Made by a program: the position numbers and the translations under genes. A stretch of DNA of 64,000 nucleotides, taken from the NCBI GenBank assembly GCA_966250375.1, contig CBINHE010000001.1, forward strand, positions 62,001 to 126,000. The letters run 5' to 3'. The notes under the pieces are model-generated. The model had not been told where the DNA came from and ran no database searches. It worked only from the letters and a program-made list of their open reading frames with translations. Numbering within the stretch: position 1 is the stretch's first letter; every line of letters starts with the position of its first letter. Shown one piece after another: positions 27,201-34,348 of the stretch. Source of the DNA: CAMLDH01 sp966250375. GTDB taxonomy: Bacteria; Pseudomonadota; Gammaproteobacteria; Burkholderiales; Burkholderiaceae_D.

Positions 27201-27298
27201 GCGAGCCGGACGATGCGGTTGGCTTGCGTGAACGGGGAGGCGAAGGCGGCCAGGACGTTGCCGGCTAGCGCAGATGGATCGAACGATGGTGAGGTCAT
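24233..27298 (-). CDS. vgrG: Type VI secretion spike protein VgrG
   Basis: A 1021-aa VgrG. The N-terminal gp27-like part spans about residues 20-400 (LIGQGATITVRTADGDERII; FYWTYSNDDDVPVHTMTLFD). The gp5 OB-fold region follows (TDAHGRIKVQFPWQRPQDHP; GWGMQHIPRVGSEVLIAYVE). A DUF2345 region lies around 700-860, then a C-terminal extension (YKLFADGALVKEGVLENNAQ) likely to hold the effector adaptor surface. It heads a three-gene module with the phospholipase and its immunity protein. No structural T6SS genes lie here, so the module must use a T6SS encoded elsewhere. Confidence 0.95.
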   Translation of the reverse strand: MTSPSFDPSALAGNVLAAFASPFTQANRIVRLALASGGDIAPDTLLAHRVIGHEAINDTYRVTVDALSADSFIELKDLIGQGATITVRTADGDERIITGVVTRAQSGGSTGGMARYILQVEPLLATLAHRVNSRTFQDKTVIDIVTAILEEHIKSNPVFAKHFALDNKVNQTYPTRSYCQQYRETDLAFITRLLAEEGISFYWTYSNDDDVPVHTMTLFDDAYTLEEAMHQKYRFHRADGTENQDSIIRWESARQIGPGLTTLGTWDYKRAATYGGSEQSSIHQGDHGNDLAGTLESYHHQAPYYGADETEMARYALLRQQAGDLRTKISTGVGTPRGLGAGRYFELSDHPVIDHDYQEDRQFVVLSLDWVAENNLPSDTSNTLRALFPQASLRQLADTIDAPDATRALIARNTEADQPKQPYQCTFNAVRRGIAIVPTYDRTQHAKPTAPGLQTAIVTGPAGEEIFTDAHGRIKVQFPWQRPQDHPEGNAAHDDKSSTWIRVATPSADAGWGMQHIPRVGSEVLIAYVENDVDRPICVSAIHHGLKMPPAFSGAGSLPANKALSGTKTKEYKGSQYNELLFDDTTGELRVKLSSEHAKTQLNQGYLIHPRTEGKGEPRGEGFELRTDAAGAIRAAQILLSAEAQSGARGKQLDRQALLQMLDASLALAQSLGEHAQHQHANLPETGKNNQLVQDDAVLGATKEKDHQTHLKEAIENLERGSNTDKEGKSGSGKQPGGQGIVAVTAPDGIAMTTAGSMTMAAGANLDQIALRDTNQTTGRRWIHNATESISLFVSGAKAKIKDTFKIIAAKGNIQMQAQDGEIEATAQKDVTITSVNGRVVIQAPNEILLAAGGGYIRIGANIEVHNPGKQSQKAAGFALSGPDRMNASHPAFPKNMPTQPLMFNMDHAPQGLGSGWAGMPYKLFADGALVKEGVLENNAQLRIDHPVLTSKYKLELANGLVYEVPVATDYTNHKQGDPANQGFHRHAPGKAPDTGATSPLMSAREAYFQALNGQNETDSE

Positions 27299-27773
27299 GT
27301 GGCGATGCCCTGATAGTGTTGGTTGTCGGATGAGGAAGAGCCAGGGACGGATCGGGCGGATTGCGAAAGCCGGTTAATATTTAAAGTGTCCGTAAAGATA
27401 TGCGAACATTGGCTTTGTTGCAACAATTTATTTGGATTTTGGCAACTAAAATAAATTGCGCCGCCACCCTGCCGTCCACGCTGGCGATGGCACCGGCTCT
27501 GTCGCGCGTCCAGAGTAATTTTTGTCGGAGCTCACAGCCTGACGCCAAATCATCGACTGCTTCAGACTGATTACGGCCATTTGACGATCGCGTACAATTG
27601 GCGAGGATCGGCCAAGGGCGAACGCTGAGGACGCGACAGCCCAATGGATCTGAGCAGTGCAGACTGATACGATTAACAGCCGTCACTCGGTGGGGAGTAG
27701 ACCTTGGTGGAAAAAGAAACTGGCAAGCCGATCCGCGCCAGTCCTTGCTCCCAAAGCTTATGACGCAATAGTA
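27299..27773. other. Upstream region of the vgrG module
   Basis: No complete gene is seen. Nearest features are the vgrG start and, from 27657, an open frame that is cut by the IS element at 27777. The sequence around 27550-27650 looks like ordinary coding-derived relic without recognisable motifs. Confidence 0.4.
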
Positions 27774-28641
27774 CTAGGCTCTGTTGACGTTTTGCCGGCA
27801 GTAAAATTGAGCGCTTTGCACAGCCACGATGATCCAATGCAACGCCCCCGACAAGACAAGGTTAAGCGATCAAGAATGGGAAATCATTGCTGCGCAGCTT
27901 AAAACAATAGCCGGTGTTCACAGCAGCCAATCGGCTGCATGTCGTCGATTTGTCGACGCTGTTCTGTGGGTGCTGCGGGTTGGTGGCCAGTGGCGTTCAT
28001 TGCCGGCAGATCGCGGAAATTGGAACAGCGTTTTCAAACGGTTTTCACGTTGGTCTGCGCTTGGCGTGTGGAATCATCTTCTCCGCTTCCAAGCGAAAGT
28101 CGCTGATGTTCAAGATGTTTCGATCGACAGCACAACGGCGCGTGCCCACGCGTGCCCACGCGTGTGCCGCCGGTGCAGCCCACAGTTGCGCGGACAAGGA
28201 GGCACTGGGTCGGTCACGAGGAGGCTTTGGTTGCAAGATTCACGCGGCGGTTGACGCCTTGGGGCTGCCCCTCAAATTTATCCTGACCGGTGGGCAAGCT
28301 GCCGATATAGGTCAGGCAATACCGCTGATGGAGGGCCTGTCTGCCCATGCTTGCTTGGCAGATAAGGGGTACGACGCCGACGGATTTTTGGCGTGGCTCC
28401 AGGCGCAGGGGATCAAGGCGGTGATCCCCCCCGAAAGCCAACCGAAAGGAGCAAAGGGAGTGCGATTGGTGGCATTACAAGGAGCGCCATGTGGTCGAGT
28501 GCATGTTTGGAAAGCTCAAGTATTACCGTCGCCTCGCCATGCGATACGAGAAAAAAGCCATGAATTTCATGGGAATGCTGGCATTGGCCGGTGTTTTGCT
28601 GTGGCTCCGGTGAGTCGCAGCAAAACGTCAACAGAGCCTAG
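27774..28641 (+). mobile_element. IS5-family insertion sequence
   Basis: Perfect inverted ends GGCTCTGTTGACGTTTTGC (27777) and GCAAAACGTCAACAGAGCC (ending 28638), flanked by CTAG on both sides, which fits the YTAR/CTAG target preference of IS5-type elements. It carries one transposase gene, now frameshifted. Confidence 0.9.
27829..28613 (+). pseudogene. IS5-family transposase with two repairable frameshifts
   Basis: The N-terminus reads LSDQEWEIIAAQLKTIAG and WVLRVGGQWRSLPADRGNWN. A tandem 10-bp duplication (CGTGCCCACG at 28141-28150 and 28151-28160) shifts the frame; deleting one copy restores RAHACAAGAAHSCADKEALG, and the middle part GGFGCKIHAAVDALGLPLKF follows. A run of seven C at 28426-28432, where six are expected, shifts it again; the C-terminus CDWWHYKERHVVECMFGKLK and a stop at 28611 lie in the third frame. 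The lesions are few, so the insertion seems recent; the C-run lesion could be a base-calling error. Confidence 0.85.
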
Positions 28642-28968
28642 TCCATGTTGTAAAATTGCCTTATGGGAATCTGATCTATCCAGACCGCACCATTCAAGAA
28701 TCCGACGTCATAGCCTCCCGGTTGGTCTATGACGCTTATGCAACTTGAGTGTCACACCAGAAAAGACAACCAACCCCCAAACTGTTAATCCTCCTGCGCC
28801 ACTGCCGCGACAGTGGCATTCCCATCACCGCTGCGCCAGCGGCTCTCGCGAATGCGTTCGTGCAGGCCGTTTTCCCTTCCAGTCCTTGTGGAATTGATCT
28901 GCGGGCAAGTTCCTATCTGGTATGATTCTTTACTAAAGATACCCATCAGGCAGACCCGGGAATTACTC

Positions 28969-29184
28969 ATGAAAGTATTATTCGATACTAAAAAAGTACA
29001 AAAACTGGGGCGAATCTCGTTCTCTGAGCAGCTCTTGCGTAACGCTGGGCTTCAAGAGGGAGATGCAGTTAACATTTATTTCGATGCGTCCACGAAATGC
29101 ATAGTGCTGGAGCGTGCAGACAAAGAAGTTGCAACGTCTAGTGATGAAGGTGTGCATGCGACAAAACCACGGAGGAAGGCATGA
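28969..29184 (+). CDS. AbrB-like small DNA-binding protein
   Basis: A 71-aa protein whose first 50 residues have the swapped-hairpin look of AbrB/SpoVT or MazE-type domains: VQKLGRISFSEQLLRNAGLQ then EGDAVNIYFDAST. The basic tail (HATKPRRKA) may aid DNA contact. It opens a six-gene operon: its TGA overlaps the ATG of the DUF4007 gene by 4 bp. A likely role is autoregulation of the operon or acting as antitoxin-type controller. No toxin partner of standard type is adjacent. Confidence 0.65.
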   Translation: MKVLFDTKKVQKLGRISFSEQLLRNAGLQEGDAVNIYFDASTKCIVLERADKEVATSSDEGVHATKPRRKA

Positions 29185-30089
29185 GTACGACGCCGAACGA
29201 GCGCTTTTCAGGACATGAGTCCTTTGTTTGCAGGTATGGATGGCTCCCTAAAGTGCATCGCGCAGTTCAGAGCCTGCCCACAATCATAAAAGATGAAGAG
29301 AGTGCCATGCAGGCGCTGGGTATTGGCCGTAATATGGTGAAGTCCTTACAGTTCTGGGCCGAATCATCGGGCGTTATCGAATCAAACGGAGAGGGTGGTC
29401 ATATATCTGGCCCGCTCGGTAGCCTATTGCTTGCTGACGGGGGCCTGGATCCTCATTTGGAGTCGCTGGAGTCGCTTTGGCTTATTCATTGGCGGTTAAG
29501 CACGAAAGCCAATATGGCAGCGTGGAACCTGGTCTTTGGCGAAGCGAAGCTGATTCGATTCGAGCGCAGTCGGCTCATCGCAGCTCTTGCCGATCGCTGT
29601 GTTAACCTCACGCGCGCACTAGCGCCAAGCACGCTGGAACAGCATGCATCTATTTTGATCAACAGCTACCTCTCTTCGGCTAGAAGCGGCGACGATACTT
29701 CTTGGTGTCCGCTGCAAGACCTGGGTGTCCTCAAAGCTGCCAAGACCGAGGATGGTCGAACTATCTACAGTACGGATGCGGGTTCTCCAATCGGACTCAC
29801 TCCTCGCGCCTTCGCAATCGCGTTGATCGACTACATGACGAATCGAGGAAAAGGCGATTGGACGGCTGACTTGCACTCCGTGCTAAAAGGGGATTTCAGT
29901 CCCGGCCTAGTTTTTCGCCTGGACGAGTACCAGCTTCGCGACTTCATCCAGGCCTGCGTTGACGGCGTGTTGAAAGACGCATTGCGATTTGTTGATACTG
30001 CTGACACCCAAAGTTTGGTGCTGCAGCCAGAAGAACTAAGTCCAGAGTACCGCATTTGGGCCAAGGTAGAGGCACAAGAATATGTCTGA
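29181..30089 (+). CDS. DUF4007 family protein
   Basis: A 302-aa protein with the DUF4007 opening FSGHESFVCRYGWLPKVHRA, AMQALGIGRNMVKSLQFWAE (winged-helix-like) and LLADGGLDPHLESLESLWLI. DUF4007 proteins are known near or fused to DndC/PAPS-reductase-like proteins in phosphorothioation-type and BREX type 4 loci, and are presumed DNA-binding. It overlaps the next gene by 8 bp. The family is assigned from motif memory. Confidence 0.8.
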   Translation: MSTTPNERFSGHESFVCRYGWLPKVHRAVQSLPTIIKDEESAMQALGIGRNMVKSLQFWAESSGVIESNGEGGHISGPLGSLLLADGGLDPHLESLESLWLIHWRLSTKANMAAWNLVFGEAKLIRFERSRLIAALADRCVNLTRALAPSTLEQHASILINSYLSSARSGDDTSWCPLQDLGVLKAAKTEDGRTIYSTDAGSPIGLTPRAFAIALIDYMTNRGKGDWTADLHSVLKGDFSPGLVFRLDEYQLRDFIQACVDGVLKDALRFVDTADTQSLVLQPEELSPEYRIWAKVEAQEYV

Positions 30090-33000
30090 CAAGATCATCA
30101 AACACATTCCATTGGATGGCCATCACACTCGATCCATTGCACTAGATCGTGATCTGCTGGATGCGAAAGCATTGGCGCAATATGTCGTTACCCCAAATAG
30201 CCTAAGCGCATTGCGACAAATTAGCGCTGGCCTGTTGGCCGGCCAAGCGCAACGTGCGTGGAAGATTGTAGGGCCATATGGAAGTGGGAAGTCTGCTTTC
30301 GGCATCCTGCTTGCGCAGCTTATGGCTGGCAAAGCAAGGTTCCCGGCTGCGGCTAAGGCGCTGAATGTGGTCTCTCCTAAGATTGCTAAGAGCTTCGTCG
30401 ACTCAAACAGATTCCCAATTGCAGTTGTGGGTTCACGAGTCTCATTTGGGACGGCATTTGCCAGTTCAGTCAACGACGTTCTCAACTCGCTTGGAAAGAG
30501 CAAACCCGCGCAGAAAATCCGCAAGAAACTTGATTCTCAGGCCGGTACGTATGCTGACAGACCCTTCAATGCGGCTATCGGCGAAATGACCGGTGACCTG
30601 GCAGAAGCAGCAAAAGCGCTCGGGCACGATGGCGTGATCTTGTTAATCGACGAGGTCGGTAAGTTTGTCGAGCATGCAGCGCTCTATCCTGAGCATGGCG
30701 ACCTCATCGCACTTCAGCAGGTTGCTGAATACGCGTGCAAGTCTGACGATGACAGTGTGGCAGTCGTGGCGATGCTTCACCAACATTTTGCGAGCTATGC
30801 AGCTGGCGTTGGTCGCGCACTTGGAGATGAGTGGCACAAGGTTGCTGCACGCTTTGAGGAAATTCCATTCGATGAGCCTGTGGAGCGCTATGCCCACTTT
30901 GCTAAGCAAGCGTTTGGCGAAGGAGTGCTAACGCACAACAAACAGATAGCTACGGCAGCCCGGAAGGAGTACGTACGAGCTATCAAACAGAACATACTTC
31001 GTGCGCCTACAGCGGCGGATAAAGAGCTCTTCGATGAAGCGGAGAGCCTATATCCGTTGCATCCGCTAGTGCTGGGAGCCGCTGCAACGATTTCCAAGCG
31101 CTATGGGCAAAGTGAGCGCTCTTTCCACGCTTTCTTGTATGGTGGTGAATCGTTTGCCATGCGCGACTTTGCTCAGCGCACGGACACGTCTGCCGCCTCG
31201 TGGTATCGCATTCAGGACTTTTACGACTATCTTGCTCATGGCAATGAGCTGCGGTTCCGAGAGCTTGATGCTGAGCGTAAGTGGGCCTTTGCGCACGCAG
31301 TAATCGAGCAGCAAAGTGCCAATGACTTGGGTAGCTACCTGCTCAAGGCGATCGCCGTGTTCGAACTGGTTAAGACGAACCTGGGGCTACATGCCGATGT
31401 CGATACGCTGGGCTGGGCCATCGGTGAGTCGAATCATGCCGCTATCGGCGCAGCGCTGGCGCAGTTCACTGAAGCCGGCATACTGGTAAAGCGCCATAAG
31501 CAGGCCGAATATGCTTTCGCAGTATCCAGCGCCATCAATGTTGAAGCGCTGTACGAAAAAGCTGCCAGGTCGGATGAGAGTGAGCTAATGGTGAGGGGCA
31601 CCATGGCTGCCTTGGCCCAGAAACTCGTGGTCGCCAATCGGCATTACGACGAGACCGGAACTATTCGCACGATTTCTACGGTAGTTGGTACCAGGGACCA
31701 ATGGCCGATTGTCCCCTCTGCGAAAGATGGTGCAGTACAGGCTGACGCTTGGATCAAGTTGATACTTCTGTCCGGCGACGTAGACCAAGTCACCCAATGC
31801 GAGAAACGATTTGGTGAAGAGACTGATCCGTTGACATTGCATGCGTATCTGAACTTATCGGCCGAAGGTCGCGCTGCACTCTCTGAATACGCAATTTGGA
31901 CGTCGATCTCCCGCGAAGTGAATGTGAAGAGCCTTGATCCTTGGACCTCGCGTTATGTCGACTCACGTGTGACCAGAGCGAGCGAAGAAGTTGAGCGACT
32001 CGTCCTCTCTGCACTCACTCCCACTGACGGTCGAGATGGTCCTGCTTATTGGCACTGCGGTAGTCCAGTTGCGAACAGCGGGAAGATGAATCTGAGCCAA
32101 GTCGCGTCCTGGTTGTTCGACCACGTGTATAGCAAGGCTCCTCAAATCGTCAATGAGTTGATCAACAAGGATCGCCCGACCTCTGCAATTGTGCTGGCAC
32201 GGCAGCGGCTGTTCGAGGTACTGCTTGGGGGCGACACGACACGCAAAATTTGCGCGGACCATGAGTATCCGCCTGAGCGTCTCATTCACTCGACTTTGCT
32301 TAAGAAAACGGGTATCTGGAGTGAGACCGAAAGCGGATGGACATTGAATAATCCGGTTGCGATGTCGAGGAAGCAAGATATCTCTGCAGTATGGGAAGAG
32401 ATTTCTCGCGTGCTTCAAAGGCCTGCACAGCTCACATTTGCAGACCTCCTTGAGGCGCTTGCTGCGCCCCCCTTTGGTGTTCGCAACGGCCCGGCTGGAA
32501 TCTGGGTGGCCCTGTATCTCATCATCAACCGCAACAGGTGCGCGGTATTTGAGCGCGGCTCCCTCGTGCTTGAACTGACTGCAGAACACCTCATGAGGAT
32601 GTACAAGAATCCGCAGGCGTTTACTGTGCGAGAGCTCGCAAGTGAAGACGCCAGCAAGAGGCTTATCAGCGAATGCCAAGAAGTGCTCGCTGCAATAGGT
32701 TGCCAGACAAGTGCGAATCCATCGTTCCTGGAGATGACTCGCGTTCTGTATCGCTGGTTTGTAAGACTGCCGGACTTTACCAAGTCTACCGCCAGGATTG
32801 GTAAGGACGCGGCAATTGTGAAAACCATTATCAGCAAGTCGACGGATCCTATCGCACTATTGACTCAGTCGCTGCCAAAAGCGCACGCGGATTCGAAGTC
32901 TAAAGCCACCTTCAAAGAATGGTTGACTGGGGCCTTGACGGATCTAGGAATGGCGCATCGACGTCTGCAAGACGAGGTGGCGAACGAACTGAGCAAGGGC

Positions 33001-33519
33001 TTTGGGATACCCGGCCCACTAAACCGTATTCGTACGCAACTGCAAAATGAGTGTACACGCGAGGCGGCGACCCTTGCGGATGCCGACCTGAGAAGTTTCA
33101 TTTTGCGCTGCACGGACGTTGTTCTTACCGATGAAAAATGGTTGGATTCGGTCGGCAGTCTGATCGCACACCGTCCGTTGGATGCTTGGCAGGACGACAC
33201 CTTGGCCAAGTTCCAGGATCAGCTTACCGATTTATGTGGTCGTTATCGCCGCTGGATGCAATTGGTAATGAAGCGAGGCGTCGCTCCTCGCGCATCCGAG
33301 CGATTTGTGGGGTTGACGCTTACGATGCCTGGTGGGGAAGAGTCGTCCGTGTTTGTTGCCCGCAACGACGTGTCTGATGCGATCGCAAAGAATGTCCTAG
33401 CGCTTATCGCCGAGTCCGCAAAGGGCGATAGAAATGTCGCTGCGGCGGCCCTCGCGCATGCGTTGCTACAATTGCAGGCAGAGACAACGGTACCAGAGAA
33501 GGAGGTTAGCAATGGCTGA
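30082..33519 (+). CDS. Large P-loop ATPase of candidate defence operon
   Basis: An 1145-aa ATPase. Walker A is GPYGSGKS (residues 64-71); Walker B is VILLIDEVGKFVE (Asp190, Glu191); a sensor-like strand SVAVVAMLHQHFASYAAGVG follows, then a repeated helical body to the C-terminus. The domain order resembles BrxC/PglY-type ATPases and the large ATPases of other phage-defence loci, but I cannot name the family. It overlaps both neighbours by 8 bp (DUF4007 before, PAPS-reductase-like after), so translation is coupled. A scaffold or motor role in a defence complex is inferred. Confidence 0.75.
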   Translation: MSDKIIKHIPLDGHHTRSIALDRDLLDAKALAQYVVTPNSLSALRQISAGLLAGQAQRAWKIVGPYGSGKSAFGILLAQLMAGKARFPAAAKALNVVSPKIAKSFVDSNRFPIAVVGSRVSFGTAFASSVNDVLNSLGKSKPAQKIRKKLDSQAGTYADRPFNAAIGEMTGDLAEAAKALGHDGVILLIDEVGKFVEHAALYPEHGDLIALQQVAEYACKSDDDSVAVVAMLHQHFASYAAGVGRALGDEWHKVAARFEEIPFDEPVERYAHFAKQAFGEGVLTHNKQIATAARKEYVRAIKQNILRAPTAADKELFDEAESLYPLHPLVLGAAATISKRYGQSERSFHAFLYGGESFAMRDFAQRTDTSAASWYRIQDFYDYLAHGNELRFRELDAERKWAFAHAVIEQQSANDLGSYLLKAIAVFELVKTNLGLHADVDTLGWAIGESNHAAIGAALAQFTEAGILVKRHKQAEYAFAVSSAINVEALYEKAARSDESELMVRGTMAALAQKLVVANRHYDETGTIRTISTVVGTRDQWPIVPSAKDGAVQADAWIKLILLSGDVDQVTQCEKRFGEETDPLTLHAYLNLSAEGRAALSEYAIWTSISREVNVKSLDPWTSRYVDSRVTRASEEVERLVLSALTPTDGRDGPAYWHCGSPVANSGKMNLSQVASWLFDHVYSKAPQIVNELINKDRPTSAIVLARQRLFEVLLGGDTTRKICADHEYPPERLIHSTLLKKTGIWSETESGWTLNNPVAMSRKQDISAVWEEISRVLQRPAQLTFADLLEALAAPPFGVRNGPAGIWVALYLIINRNRCAVFERGSLVLELTAEHLMRMYKNPQAFTVRELASEDASKRLISECQEVLAAIGCQTSANPSFLEMTRVLYRWFVRLPDFTKSTARIGKDAAIVKTIISKSTDPIALLTQSLPKAHADSKSKATFKEWLTGALTDLGMAHRRLQDEVANELSKGFGIPGPLNRIRTQLQNECTREAATLADADLRSFILRCTDVVLTDEKWLDSVGSLIAHRPLDAWQDDTLAKFQDQLTDLCGRYRRWMQLVMKRGVAPRASERFVGLTLTMPGGEESSVFVARNDVSDAIAKNVLALIAESAKGDRNVAAAALAHALLQLQAETTVPEKEVSNG

Positions 33520-34339
33520 ACCGAAAAAAGTGAGACACATCCTGAGTCTATCGGGAGGTAAGGACAGTGCTGCGCTAGCTATATATTTGCGTGATCGCGT
33601 GCCCGAGATGGAGTACATCTTCAGCGATACTAAAAAAGAGCTGCCCGAAACCTATGAGTACCTTGACCGGATCGCGAGCTATCTGGGAAAAGAGGTGGTT
33701 CGCCTCAACGCAGACGTTGGCTTTGATCACTGGTATGAGATGTACGGCGGCATGATCCCATCCAATCATCGACGCTGGTGTACGAGAGCGCTCAAACTGA
33801 AACCGTTTGAGCAGTACTGCGGGAACGATGAGGTGATCAACTATGTGGGTCTCCGCGCTGAAGAGAATCGAAGTGGATACATAAGCCACAAACCGAATAT
33901 CAAAGCGATATATCCGTTCAAAGAGGACGGTTTGGTTCTACGCGACATTGAAGGCATTTTGCGTGACTCTGGCGTTGGCATGCCGCCTTACACAAAGTGG
34001 GGTCGCACGCGCTCAGGTTGTTACTTCTGCTTCTACCAGCAGAAAATCGAATGGGTGAAGTTGAAAGAGACCTATCCCGACCTCTACGAGAAGGCAAAAG
34101 AATACGAGCGGCCGTATGAGAAGACCGGCAACTTCTTCACTTGGAGCCAAGGTGAGAGCTTGGCCGAGATGGAACGACCTGAACGTGTTGAGCAAATCAA
34201 ACGGGAGCATGTCATCCGTATCCAGCGCAACGCAGCACGCCGCGAGAACGTTACCTTGATGGAAGTTTTCGCGAGTACCGAAACGGCGGAGGAGCCGGAG
34301 GACGATGACGATCAGGGTTGCTTGGTTTGTCAGCTTTAG
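33512..34339 (+). CDS. DndC/PAPS-reductase-like protein
   Basis: A 275-aa ATP pyrophosphatase-type enzyme: PP-loop SGGKDS at residues 14-19, FSDTKKELPETYEYLDRI, the cysteine segment RRWCTRALKLKPFEQYC, and SGCYFCFYQQKIEWVK, plus a C-terminal CLVCQL. These Cys pairs may hold an Fe-S cluster as in DndC, which activates sulfur for DNA phosphorothioation; related proteins (BrxP) occur in BREX type 4. No dndA, dndD, dndE or ssp genes are adjacent. The start at 33512 is set by GGAGG 6 bp upstream; an earlier in-frame codon would overlap the ATPase gene by 80 bp. Confidence 0.85.
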   Translation: MAEPKKVRHILSLSGGKDSAALAIYLRDRVPEMEYIFSDTKKELPETYEYLDRIASYLGKEVVRLNADVGFDHWYEMYGGMIPSNHRRWCTRALKLKPFEQYCGNDEVINYVGLRAEENRSGYISHKPNIKAIYPFKEDGLVLRDIEGILRDSGVGMPPYTKWGRTRSGCYFCFYQQKIEWVKLKETYPDLYEKAKEYERPYEKTGNFFTWSQGESLAEMERPERVEQIKREHVIRIQRNAARRENVTLMEVFASTETAEEPEDDDDQGCLVCQL

Positions 34340-34348
34340 GAGACCTGC

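Larger units (their letters stand above)
27657..28748 (+). pseudogene. Open frame interrupted by an IS element
   Basis: The frame ending at the left IS border (SAPVLAPKAYDAIVL) continues after the right border, with one CTAG copy removed, as VHVVKLPYGNLIYPDRTIQE and SDVIASRLVYDAYAT before a stop at 28746. Restored, it gives at least 75 codons. Family unknown; the start is uncertain. Confidence 0.5.

Noticed and set aside
30082..34339. Complete BREX or Dnd system
   Set aside because: PglZ, BrxL, PglX/methylase, DndD and DndE are not found in the operon or nearby; only shared components are present.
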